From: Bog-756 sp052326605
Lineage (GTDB): Bacteria; Actinomycetota; Acidimicrobiia; Acidimicrobiales; RAAP-2
DNA: 64,000 nt
NCBI GenBank assembly: GCA_052326605.1
Contig: JBKQMB010000023.1
Location: 1 to 64,000, forward strand
Direction of reading: 5' to 3'
Positions 49,626 to 57,872 of the stretch are shown here, in pieces. Below the pieces are notes generated by a model. The model ran no database searches, was not told the DNA's origin, and was given only the letters and a program-made list of their open reading frames with translations. Every line of letters starts with the position of its first letter. The stretch's first letter is position 1. Made by a program: the position numbers and the translations under genes.

Positions 49626-51662
49626 ATGCCCGACGATGCAGCACACCGCCCGGAGGGAGGGGCCCCATCGTCCGAGGCGACCATCGAGGACTATCTCTCC
49701 GAGGACCGGGTCTTCCCGCCCTCCGAGGAGTTCCGGAGCCAGGCACTGGTCTCGGACCCGGCCGTCTACCGGCAGGCAGCAGATGACGTGCCCGGGTTCT
49801 GGGCCCGGCAGGCCGGGGCGCTCGACTGGTTCACCGCGTGGGACACCGTCCTCGACTGGCACCTGCCGTTCGCCCGCTGGTTCGACGGGGGCACCCTCAA
49901 CGTGTCGTACAACTGCCTCGACCGGCACGTGGCCGCCGGGCACGGCGACAAGGTGGCCTTCCACTGGGAGGGCGAGCCGGGCGACACCCGGACCATCACC
50001 TACGGCCAGCTGCTGACCGACGTGTCGAGGTTCGCCAACGTGCTGCGCGGACTGGGCGTCGGCCGCGGCGACCGGGTGGCCGTCTACATGCCGATGATCC
50101 CCGAGCTGACGGTGGCCATGTTGGCCTGCACCCGCATCGGGGCGGTGCACTCGGTGGTGTTCGGCGGGTTCTCGTCCGATGCCCTGCGCGACCGGATCCT
50201 CGATGCCCAGGCGCGGGTGGTGCTCACCGCTGACGGCGGGTGGCGCCGGGGCGCACCGGTGCCGTTGAAGGCCAACGTGGACCTGGCGGTCTCGGAGGCG
50301 CCGTGCGTGGACCACGTGGTGGTGGCCCGACGGATCGGCGACCCGGGTGACGCCGGTGGCGCGACGCTGACGCCGGGACGCGATCACTGGTGGCACGAAC
50401 TGCTGAGTGGCCACGACGATGCCGCCGGAGGTGCGCCGTCCGACCGGTGCGATCCCGAGCACATGGCCGCCGAGGACCTGTTGTTCATCCTCTACACCTC
50501 GGGCACCACGGCGGAGCCCAAGGGGATCATGCACACCACCGGGGGCTACCTGACCCAGGTGGCCTACACCCACCGTGTGGTGTTCGACCTCCATCCCGAG
50601 CGCGACGTCTACTGGTGCGCGGCGGACATCGGATGGGTCACCGGCCACAGCTACATCGTCTACGGGCCGCTGGCCAACGGCGCCACCTCGGTCATGTACG
50701 AGGGGACGCCGGACTTCCCCGATCGCGACCGCTGGTGGTCGATCGTCGAGCGCTACGGCGTGACGATCCTCTATGCCGCGCCGACTGCCATCCGGACGTT
50801 CATGAAGTGGGGAACCGACTACCCGGGCCGTCACGACCTGACCTCCCTCCGGGTCCTCGGCTCGGTCGGCGAGCCGATCAACCCCGAGGCCTGGATGTGG
50901 TACTCCACCCACATCGGCGGCGGCCGATGCCCGGTGGTGGACACCTGGTGGCAGACCGAGACCGGCGCCATGATGATCGCCCCCCTGCCGGGGATCACCA
51001 CCACCAAGCCGGGGTCGGCCACCTTCCCCCTGCCGGGCATCGGCGTCGAGCTGGTCGACGAGGAGGGAGTCCGGGTGGAGCGGGGCGGGGGATACCTCAC
51101 CTTGACCACACCGTGGCCCTCGATGCTCCGGGGCATCTACGGCGACCCCGAACGCTACGTGGACACCTACTGGAGCCGGTTTCCCGGCCGTTACTTCGCC
51201 GGGGACGGGGCCAAGATCGACGACGACGGGTACCTGTGGCTGCTGGGTCGGGTCGATGACGTGATGAACGTGTCGGGCCACCGGATCTCCACGACCGAAG
51301 TGGAGTCGGCCCTGGTCGAGCACCACCTGGTGGCCGAGTCCGCGGTGGTCGGGGCGACCGATGCCACCACGGGCCAGTCCATCGTGGCCTTCGTCACCCT
51401 CGTGTCCGACGCCGGAGCACCGAGCGACGAGCGGGGCCAGGAGCTCAGGGCCCACGTGGCCACCAAGATCGGCCCGATCGCCCGGCCGAAGACGGTGGTG
51501 TTCACCGACGAGCTGCCGAAGACCCGGAGCGGCAAGATCATGCGCCGTCTTCTGCGCGACGTGGCCGAGGGCCGGGTGCTCGGGGACACCACCACCCTGG
51601 CCGATCCGGCGGTGGTGGAGGAGATCCGGCGGTTGGCGTCGGGCTCGCCGTCCGACGAGTGA
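49626..51662 (+). CDS. acs: Acetyl-CoA synthetase
   Basis: Activates acetate to acetyl-CoA via acetyl-AMP. 678 residues. Landmarks: NVSYNCLDRHVAAGHGDKVAF, the P-loop-like YTSGTTAEPKGIMHT, WWQTETGAMMIAPLPG, GRVDDVMNVSGHRISTTEVESAL and the acetylation-sensitive lysine in PKTRSGKIMRRLLR. ATG 49626 is preceded by GGGGAG; the frame itself opens at GTG 49587. The divergent DUF2156 gene lies upstream. The stop overlaps the GTG of the HAD-like gene. Confidence 0.95.
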   Translation: MPDDAAHRPEGGAPSSEATIEDYLSEDRVFPPSEEFRSQALVSDPAVYRQAADDVPGFWARQAGALDWFTAWDTVLDWHLPFARWFDGGTLNVSYNCLDRHVAAGHGDKVAFHWEGEPGDTRTITYGQLLTDVSRFANVLRGLGVGRGDRVAVYMPMIPELTVAMLACTRIGAVHSVVFGGFSSDALRDRILDAQARVVLTADGGWRRGAPVPLKANVDLAVSEAPCVDHVVVARRIGDPGDAGGATLTPGRDHWWHELLSGHDDAAGGAPSDRCDPEHMAAEDLLFILYTSGTTAEPKGIMHTTGGYLTQVAYTHRVVFDLHPERDVYWCAADIGWVTGHSYIVYGPLANGATSVMYEGTPDFPDRDRWWSIVERYGVTILYAAPTAIRTFMKWGTDYPGRHDLTSLRVLGSVGEPINPEAWMWYSTHIGGGRCPVVDTWWQTETGAMMIAPLPGITTTKPGSATFPLPGIGVELVDEEGVRVERGGGYLTLTTPWPSMLRGIYGDPERYVDTYWSRFPGRYFAGDGAKIDDDGYLWLLGRVDDVMNVSGHRISTTEVESALVEHHLVAESAVVGATDATTGQSIVAFVTLVSDAGAPSDERGQELRAHVATKIGPIARPKTVVFTDELPKTRSGKIMRRLLRDVAEGRVLGDTTTLADPAVVEEIRRLASGSPSDE

Positions 51663-52156
51663 GCCGGGTGGGTGTACCGGGCAACTGGGCGTGGCACGGG
51701 TCGCCGGTGGAGACACCGGGCGAGGCCGTCGTGTTCGACGTGGACGGGGTCCTGTCGGACGCGGTCGGCCGTCAGCACTTCCTCGAACGTGGGCGGCGCG
51801 ACTGGGACCGGTTCTTCGACGCCTGCGGTGACGACCCGGTCATCGAGGAGTTGGCCAGGGTCCTCGAGCTCCTCGATGCGCGCCTGCAGGTGATCCTGCT
51901 GACCGGACGGCCGATGCGTGTGCAACCGCAGACACTTGCCTGGCTGCACCGTTACGGCCTGCGGTGGGACCTCCTGATCATGCGGTCGCGCGGGGACTAC
52001 GCCCAGGTGACCCGGTTCAAGCGGGACACCGTCGAGGACCTGCGGTCGTACGGGTTCGACCTGCGGCTGGCCTTCGAGGACGACCCTGACAACTTCGCCA
52101 TGTTCCACTCCGAGGGCGTCCCCTGCGTCTACATCCACTCGGGGTACTACGGGTAG
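51659..52156 (+). CDS. HAD-superfamily phosphatase-like protein
   Basis: 165 residues. Motif I is VVFDVDGVLSD (residues about 24-34) with both catalytic aspartates, motif II is ILLTGRP (about 79-85), and a late acidic motif is AFEDDPDNFAMF (about 143-154). The closest layout known to me is the phosphatase half of polynucleotide kinases and the phage-type HAD proteins. GTG 51659 overlaps the acs stop, so the two are translationally coupled. The substrate is unknown; it converges on lnt. Confidence 0.8.
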   Translation: MSRVGVPGNWAWHGSPVETPGEAVVFDVDGVLSDAVGRQHFLERGRRDWDRFFDACGDDPVIEELARVLELLDARLQVILLTGRPMRVQPQTLAWLHRYGLRWDLLIMRSRGDYAQVTRFKRDTVEDLRSYGFDLRLAFEDDPDNFAMFHSEGVPCVYIHSGYYG

Positions 52157-52173
52157 CCGGCCGAGTGGCCGGC
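52156..52173. terminator. Bidirectional terminator between the HAD gene and lnt
   Basis: GCCGGCC-GAGT-GGCCGGC: a perfect 7-bp stem with a tetraloop, starting at the last base of the HAD stop codon. Confidence 0.6.
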
Positions 52174-52207
52174 ACCCCGGCGACGGGCGGCGCCCGGCGT
52201 CCGCCCG

Positions 52208-53962
52208 CTATGCGCCCCGTGCCCTCCGGCCCGGGGCGCTTGCCCGGTTGCGCCGGCCGGCCAGCAGCCAGGCGCCCACCAGGGCCACGGCGGCGCCCCC
52301 CTCGACCGGAAGGTCGCCGAAGCGTACGTAGAGGGTCCATCCGGCCCGCCGGGACAGGGTCGCGAACACGACCTGCTGGGCACCGAGCGCCGATCGCTCC
52401 AGCAGCGTGCCGCGATTGGTGATCGCCGCGCTGTACCCGGTGGGTGCCGCCTGCAGGAGGTCGCGGCCCTGCTGCACGGCCTGCACCTCGGCGGCGGCGA
52501 TCTCCTGGGTCGGCACCTGTGCGCTGGCATAGGAGGAGGTGTTGGTGGGGACGATGAGGAGCTGGGCGCCGGCCCGCACCGAGGAGCGGCCCCGCTCCGC
52601 GTAGAAGACCTCGTAGGAGACCATCGCCCCCAGCGGGGCGGCGGGCGTGGGGAGCAGCCCGGTCCCCGTCCCCGGCACGGCGTCCCGTGAGACCGCCGAC
52701 AGGTTGGCCAGGTGGGCGAAGAAGCTGCGGTCGGGGACGTACTCACCGAAGGGGACCCGGTGGACCTTCTCGAACCTCGACACCAGCGTCCCGTCGGGGC
52801 CCCATGCCACGACCTCGTTGCGCCATGCCGTGGCCGAGATCGTCTCGGTCACGCCCACCACCAGGGTGGACTGCAGGCTCTGCGCCAGTTGCGAGAGCGC
52901 CGCCTGTTCCGGGGAGTCGGCGAGCGGGGTGCCGAGGGAGACCACGTCCTCGGGCCAGAGCACCAGCCGGGGTGCCTGTCCATGGTCGAGTTGCTGCATG
53001 CGCTCCGTCGCCGTCACCTGGGCGTTGAGCACCACCGCCGGGTCGACCTGCGACTTGGAGAAGCCGCGCTTCCCCCCGCCCTGCACGGCGGCGGTCGACA
53101 CGGTGCCGAGGGACGGACCCCCGTCGGGTGCATGGTCGGCGGCGAGGCCGATGCCCACCAGTCCCGAGAGGGCGATCACCCCGGCCAGTGCCAGGCCGCC
53201 CAGCCCGGCGACGGCATCGGTGACGATCTCCCGACGGCTCCCCCGGGGAACGGACCCGGCCCGGCCCCGACCGTCATCGTCCGGCAGCGAGCGGTCGAAG
53301 CGGCTTGCCCGTCTGCCGTCCCGGACGGAGCGCACGCAGAACTCGGCGAGGGCCGCCAGCCCCATGCCGCCCACGTAGACGGCGGCGGTCAACCCCAGCG
53401 GGCCGCCGAGTCGGGCCACGCCGAGGAGCGGCCCGTCAGCCTGGCCGAGGAACACCCCGCCGATGGGCAGGCCCCCGAAGGGCCAGTTCATCCGCACCGC
53501 TTCGGCCAGGGTCATCGCCGCCGGGAAGGCCAGCGCCCGGGCAGCACCGGGCCGGGCCGGAACGGCCAGGCAGGCCAGGGCGAAGAACCCGGCCTCGACG
53601 GCGATCAGCACGAAGGCGCCGATCAGGGTGAAGGCCCGGGCGAACATCAGGCCGGGTACGTAGCACCCGAGGCCGGCCAGCCAGCCGGCCCACAGCCTGG
53701 TGCGCGGCCGCAGGCCTCCGAGACGCCACCAGAGCAGCCCGGCGGCGGGGAAGGCCAGGATCCACCACCCCCACGGGGGGAGGGAGAGGGCCAGTCCCAC
53801 CCCGGACACCAGGGCCGGGAGGGCGACCATGCCCCTCCGGGGGGTCGCGCCGTGAGTGCGGCGATGGGTGATGCGCACCCGGGACGGCCGCCAGGGCGGC
53901 TCGGCCGGTCCCTGGTCGAGGGGTGGTCCGGTCGTGGTGGTGGGAGCCGGCTCCGGGCTCAT
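52208..53962 (-). CDS. lnt: Apolipoprotein N-acyltransferase homologue, catalytic Cys replaced by Ser
   Basis: Lnt adds the third acyl chain to lipoproteins at the outer face of the membrane. 584 residues: about seven helices, then a nitrilase-like domain (from about residue 280). Catalytic-triad counterparts are Glu in LVLWPEDVV, Lys in FEKVHRVPFGEYVPDRSF, and, at the nucleophile position, VSYEVFYAERG, where E. coli-type enzymes have C-Y/F-E. The codon (minus strand, near 52618) is TCC, so it is Ser and not Cys. ATG 53962 overlaps the oxidase gene stop by ATGA. It is the last gene of a haem operon. Fold assignment firm, activity uncertain. Confidence 0.85.
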   Translation of the reverse strand: MSPEPAPTTTTGPPLDQGPAEPPWRPSRVRITHRRTHGATPRRGMVALPALVSGVGLALSLPPWGWWILAFPAAGLLWWRLGGLRPRTRLWAGWLAGLGCYVPGLMFARAFTLIGAFVLIAVEAGFFALACLAVPARPGAARALAFPAAMTLAEAVRMNWPFGGLPIGGVFLGQADGPLLGVARLGGPLGLTAAVYVGGMGLAALAEFCVRSVRDGRRASRFDRSLPDDDGRGRAGSVPRGSRREIVTDAVAGLGGLALAGVIALSGLVGIGLAADHAPDGGPSLGTVSTAAVQGGGKRGFSKSQVDPAVVLNAQVTATERMQQLDHGQAPRLVLWPEDVVSLGTPLADSPEQAALSQLAQSLQSTLVVGVTETISATAWRNEVVAWGPDGTLVSRFEKVHRVPFGEYVPDRSFFAHLANLSAVSRDAVPGTGTGLLPTPAAPLGAMVSYEVFYAERGRSSVRAGAQLLIVPTNTSSYASAQVPTQEIAAAEVQAVQQGRDLLQAAPTGYSAAITNRGTLLERSALGAQQVVFATLSRRAGWTLYVRFGDLPVEGGAAVALVGAWLLAGRRNRASAPGRRARGA

Positions 53963-55524
53963 CGAGTGGGATCGGCGCGACCGGGTGATCCGCCGGGGGT
54001 GCCGCCGCCGGACAGCGACTCGAGGACGCGTCGTGCGGCCGTCCGACCGCTCCCGATGCATGCCGGGATGCCGACGCCGCGGTAGGTGGCGCCGGCCACG
54101 GCCACACCGCCGAGCTCGGCCACCGACTGCTCGATCCTCGCCACCCTGACCAGGTGGCCGACCCGGTACTGGGGGAAGGCTCCGTCCCATCGGGTGACCA
54201 ACGTCTCGAGGGGGGTGCCGACGATGCCGAGCAGCCGGGCCAGCTCGCCGAAGGCGGCGGCGGTCAACTCGTCGTCATCGAGGGTTGCCGGTCGGTCGTC
54301 GCCGAACCTGCCGACCGACACCCGCAGCAGCTCGTCCCCGGGCCGCGCCAGGTGTGGCCACTTGCGTCCGAGGAAGGTGCAGCCGGTGATGAGAGCGGGA
54401 TGCCCGTCGATGGTGGAGGTCCGCGGCACCAGGAATCCGGTGCCGTCCAGCGGGGCACGGATCGCCCCGGGGTCCAGCGCCAGGGTGACCAGCGCCACCG
54501 AGGCGTACTCGATCGCGCCGAGCAGTCCGGCGGCCACCGGGGCCAGGGGTGCCAGCATCACGGCGGCGTGGCGGGCCGGGGTGGCCAGCACCACTCCGTC
54601 GACCCGCAGGCTCGACCTACCGCCCGGGCGGCCGCCGGACCGCCCCGGGGGTACACCGGAGCCGCCCAGGGTGATGGTCCAGGTGGGGTGCGACGATCCG
54701 TTCGACCCGGCCGTTCCCGCCCGTTCGATGGCGTCGACCGACACCCCGGTGTGGATGGCCACCCCGCGTCGGGCCAGCGCGTCACCGAGCTCGGCGGCGA
54801 GGCTGGCGGTACTGTCGCGCAGGGACCAAAAGACGGGCGTCGGCGTTACCGGTCCGGGGGGCGGGGGCGGCACCCTCCCCAGTCGGTGCATCAGGCTCCC
54901 CGATTGGCGGGCGGCGGCGATCAGCATGGGGAAGGTGGCCGCGGCACTGAGGTCGTCCACCCCCCCGGCGTGGATCCCACCGATGAGGGGGTCCACCAGC
55001 CGTTCCACGACCGGACGTCCGAGCCGCTCGCCGACGATGTCCCCCACCGAACGGTCCCCGGTGACCCCCTTGGTGGCGGGATGGGGAACGACCAGATCCC
55101 GGGCCACGCGGAGCGACTCCCCCGTGCTCAGGATTCCCGAGCGGAACAGCGGCCACCAACGGGTGGGCACACCGAGGGTGACCCCCTCGGGCATTGGACG
55201 GAGGCGGCCCCTGACCCACAACGAGGCGCCCAGCGCGCCCACCGGCGCCAGCTCCTCGTCGAGGCCGAGCTCTTCGCAGAGCCCGGTGGCCTCCGGGCGC
55301 CGGGCCAGGAACGCGTCGGCGGCCAGGTCGACGTTCCGCCCCGCGAACTGGGCGGCGGTGAGCTTTCCGCCGATGCGATCGGCCGATTCGAGCACCACGA
55401 CCTCGGGCGGCTCGCCACCCTCGAGGTCGGAAGCGGCCACCAGCTCCCAGGCCGCGGCCAGCCCGGCGATCCCCGCGCCGACGACGGCGATGGTCGGCCG
55501 GGGCCTGGACGACGGAGGGGTCAC
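53959..55524 (-). CDS. cgoX: Coproporphyrinogen III oxidase / protoporphyrinogen oxidase (HemY/CgoX type)
   Basis: An FAD enzyme that oxidises the porphyrinogen ring; in actinobacteria the substrate is normally coproporphyrinogen III. 521 residues. FAD motif IAVVGAGIAGLAAAWEL (residues about 11-27), then VVVLESADRIGGKL, DAFLARRPEAT, LVDPLIGGIHAG and, near the end, VAVAGATYRGVGIPACIGSGRTAA. A Gly/Arg/Pro-rich insertion sits around residue 300. GTG 55524 overlaps the ferrochelatase stop. Protoporphyrinogen oxidase is the older name; which substrate is used cannot be seen from sequence alone. Confidence 0.9.
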   Translation of the reverse strand: MTPPSSRPRPTIAVVGAGIAGLAAAWELVAASDLEGGEPPEVVVLESADRIGGKLTAAQFAGRNVDLAADAFLARRPEATGLCEELGLDEELAPVGALGASLWVRGRLRPMPEGVTLGVPTRWWPLFRSGILSTGESLRVARDLVVPHPATKGVTGDRSVGDIVGERLGRPVVERLVDPLIGGIHAGGVDDLSAAATFPMLIAAARQSGSLMHRLGRVPPPPPGPVTPTPVFWSLRDSTASLAAELGDALARRGVAIHTGVSVDAIERAGTAGSNGSSHPTWTITLGGSGVPPGRSGGRPGGRSSLRVDGVVLATPARHAAVMLAPLAPVAAGLLGAIEYASVALVTLALDPGAIRAPLDGTGFLVPRTSTIDGHPALITGCTFLGRKWPHLARPGDELLRVSVGRFGDDRPATLDDDELTAAAFGELARLLGIVGTPLETLVTRWDGAFPQYRVGHLVRVARIEQSVAELGGVAVAGATYRGVGIPACIGSGRTAARRVLESLSGGGTPGGSPGRADPTR

Positions 55525-56534
55525 GCCGAAGCCGCGGACTGCGCCGGCGGCGGCACGGCGGCCGAGGAAGGGTGCGCACCGGGCCCAGAGTGGGTCGCCG
55601 TGAGGACCACGTCGGCCAGCAGGCCGAGGAACACCGGGTCGTCGTTGAGCGACGGGGTCCTGGCGAAGGCGACGCCGAGTGAGCGTGCCACGGCGGCGGC
55701 CTCGATGTCGAGGTCGTAGAGGACCTCCAGATGGTCGGACACGAAGCCGACCGGGCAGACGACCACCGAGGTGGCACCCTCGGCGGCAACCCGCCCGATC
55801 TCGACCAGGAGGTCGGGGCCGATCCACGGGTCGGCCGTGCGCCCTGCGCTCTGCCAGGCCACCCCCCAGCTCAGCCCGGGGACCTCGTCCAGCCCGAGCA
55901 GGGCGGCGACGTCGCCGGCCGAGTCCGCCACCTGGTCCGGATAAGGGTCGCCTTCGGCGACGACCCGCTCGGGGAGGCTGTGGGCAGTGAAGAAGACCGC
56001 GGTCCGGCGCTTCCGGTCCGGTTCGAGCGATGCCAGGACGGCCGCGGTCCGGTCGGCGAGGACCGGCGCGAATCCCTCGGCGCGGTGCCACGACGCGATG
56101 GCCGTGAACCCCAGGGCGGGTGCCGCCGCCGCGGCCTCCCTGGCCCTGCGCAAGTACTCGCCCGACCCCAGGGAGGACTGGTGCGGCGTGAGCACGATGC
56201 CGATCACACGGTCGACGCCGGCATCCGCCAGCTCGGCCACTCCCTCCTCGATGGTGGGGGTCACGTACTTGGCACCGAAGCGCACCACGTACTCGCCGGG
56301 TGCGGCGGCCTCCAGGGCCGAGGCCAGCCCCTCGACCTGGGACCGGGTCCGCTCGGTGAGCGGCGAGGTCCCGCCGATCGCCTCGTAGCGGCCCACCAGC
56401 TCAGCGAGGAGCTCCGGGGTGGGAGGACGGCCGCGGCGGATGGTGGTGTAGAAGGGCTCGATCCCGGTGATGGTGGCAGGGGTCCCGTGGGCCATCACCA
56501 GCACCCCGGTTCGCGGTCCGCCCGGCGCGCTCAC
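55521..56534 (-). CDS. cpfC: Ferrochelatase (coproporphyrin type expected)
   Basis: Inserts Fe2+ into coproporphyrin III in the actinobacterial/Firmicute pathway. 337 residues. Landmarks: VLVMAHGTPATITGIEPFYTTIRRGRPPTPE, YEAIGGTSPLTERT, the catalytic His in FFTAHSLPERV (about residue 190) and CPVGFVSDHLEVLYDLDIEA with the active-site glutamate. No [2Fe-2S] cysteine cluster is visible at the C-terminus. GTG 56534 overlaps the hemE stop. Also known as hemH. Confidence 0.93.
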   Translation of the reverse strand: MSAPGGPRTGVLVMAHGTPATITGIEPFYTTIRRGRPPTPELLAELVGRYEAIGGTSPLTERTRSQVEGLASALEAAAPGEYVVRFGAKYVTPTIEEGVAELADAGVDRVIGIVLTPHQSSLGSGEYLRRAREAAAAAPALGFTAIASWHRAEGFAPVLADRTAAVLASLEPDRKRRTAVFFTAHSLPERVVAEGDPYPDQVADSAGDVAALLGLDEVPGLSWGVAWQSAGRTADPWIGPDLLVEIGRVAAEGATSVVVCPVGFVSDHLEVLYDLDIEAAAVARSLGVAFARTPSLNDDPVFLGLLADVVLTATHSGPGAHPSSAAVPPPAQSAASA

Positions 56535-57622
56535 GACGGCGCGCCCACGCCGGCCCGGCCCTCGGCGTGGACCAGCCGGACCACCTGCTCCAGGATGGCC
56601 GGGTCCGTCTCGGGCAGCACTCCGTGGCCCAGGTTGAACACGTGGCCGGGCGCGGTCCCGGCCCGTTCGAGGACCTCCCGGGTCTCTCCGGCCACGACGT
56701 CCCAGCTCGCCAGGCACAGTGCCGGGTCGAGGTTGCCCTGGACTGCGATGCCGGGCCCCACCCGTCGACGGGCCTCGTCGAGTGGCACCCGCCAGTCGAT
56801 GCCGACGACGGCGCTCCCTGCGGTGGACATCGCCGCCAGCAGCTCGCCGGTGCCCACCCCGAAGAGGATGGTGGGGATGCCGGGATGGGTGTCCGCCAGT
56901 TCGGCAAACAGCCGGCGGGTGGCCGGTAGCACCAGCTCCTCGTAGTGGCGTGGGGTGAGGATGCCGGCCCAGCTGTCGAAGACCTGGACCGCCGAGGCGC
57001 CGGCGTCCAACTGGGAGCGGAGGGAGGCGAGGGCCGTGTCGCACAGCCGCTCGATCAGCTCGTGCCAGATGCCCGGTTCGCCGTGCATCAGGGCCTTGAC
57101 CCTGGTGAAGTTCTTGGAGGGGCCTCCCTCGACGAGGTAGCTGGCCACGGTGAACGGCCCGCCGGCGAAGCCGATCAGGGGAACGGCCAGCCGATCGGCC
57201 AGGATCCCTACCGCCTCGATGACGTAGGGCGTGTCGATCTCGGGCTCGAGCGGGCGCAGGCGCTGGAGGTCCTCCTTGGTCCGGAACGGCCGGGCCACCA
57301 CCGGGCCGGTGCCGGGGGCCACGTCGACCCCGAACCCGATCGCCGCCACCGGGACCACGATGTCGGAAAAGAAGATGGCGGCGTCGGTCCCGTAACGGTC
57401 GACCGGCTGGCAGGTGAGGTCGGCCACCAGCTCGGGCTGCGCGATCGCGTCGAGGATGCTGCCCGGCCCGCGGGCGGCGCGGTACTCGGGCAGCGACCTC
57501 CCCGCTTGGCGCATGAACCACACCGGCACGTGGTCGACGCTCTGCCGCCGGCAGGCCCGGATGAACGGCGCGTCGTCGAAGCGGCCCGCTGCCGGGTGGG
57601 CCGCTGCCCGCTGCTCCGCCAT
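56531..57622 (-). CDS. hemE: Uroporphyrinogen decarboxylase
   Basis: Removes four carboxyls from uroporphyrinogen III to give coproporphyrinogen III. 363 residues. The active-site arginines are in VWFMRQAGRSLPEYR (residues about 34-48); also FFSDIVVPVAAIGFGVDV, FAGGPFTVASYLVEGGPSKNF, VQVFDSWAGILTPRHYEE and GHVFNLGHGVLPET. First of the block hemE-cpfC-cgoX-lnt, all with 4-bp overlaps. ATG 57622 is 3 nt after the stop of a 34-codon mini-ORF. Confidence 0.96.
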   Translation of the reverse strand: MAEQRAAAHPAAGRFDDAPFIRACRRQSVDHVPVWFMRQAGRSLPEYRAARGPGSILDAIAQPELVADLTCQPVDRYGTDAAIFFSDIVVPVAAIGFGVDVAPGTGPVVARPFRTKEDLQRLRPLEPEIDTPYVIEAVGILADRLAVPLIGFAGGPFTVASYLVEGGPSKNFTRVKALMHGEPGIWHELIERLCDTALASLRSQLDAGASAVQVFDSWAGILTPRHYEELVLPATRRLFAELADTHPGIPTILFGVGTGELLAAMSTAGSAVVGIDWRVPLDEARRRVGPGIAVQGNLDPALCLASWDVVAGETREVLERAGTAPGHVFNLGHGVLPETDPAILEQVVRLVHAEGRAGVGAPS

Positions 57623-57625
57623 GGC

Positions 57626-57730
57626 CTAGCGCGCCGCCGCTGCGGCGAGGACGTCCACGTCGGGCGGGGACCGGAGCGCAGCCCCGACCACCCGCTCGGT
57701 CGCCGATGCGTGGACGACGGGTGCGGCCAT
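57626..57730 (-). CDS. Candidate leaderless 34-codon ORF upstream of hemE
   Basis: ATG 57730 opens MAAPVVHASATERVVGAALR, continues SPPDVDVLAAAAAR and stops 3 nt before the hemE ATG. About 30 of 34 codons end in G or C. TAGACT stands 6 nt before the ATG. The peptide has a short amphipathic helix and no known family. It may be a leader peptide coupling hemE translation, or a small protein of its own. Confidence 0.4.
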   Translation of the reverse strand: MAAPVVHASATERVVGAALRSPPDVDVLAAAAAR

Positions 57731-57736
57731 GGCCAG

Positions 57737-57742
57737 AGTCTA
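57737..57742 (-). promoter_or_regulatory. -10 hexamer TAGACT for the hemE operon
   Basis: TAGACT, followed by 6 nt and the ATG of the 34-codon ORF; TTGCCG stands 19 nt upstream as a possible -35. Confidence 0.45.
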
Positions 57743-57802
57743 GAAGAGCGGAATCGACCACCGGCAACGCCCGCCCCGGGCGCAGCCGCCCGGCCGGGCG
57801 CA

Positions 57803-57808
57803 TACAAT
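57803..57808 (+). promoter_or_regulatory. -10 hexamer TACAAT for the HelD-like gene
   Basis: TACAAT lies in the divergent gap with hemE, 64 nt before GTG 57873. No good -35 is visible. Confidence 0.4.
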
Positions 57809-57872
57809 CGAGGGTTCCCCCGAGCCAGGCGGGACGCGCGCTGGGCTGGTACGGGAACGATCGGAGGTGGGG

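Noticed and set aside
49538..49684. N-terminal extension of the DUF2156 protein
   Set aside because: The extra 49 codons would overlap the acs leader, and a better start (GGAGGGG before GTG 49537) exists.
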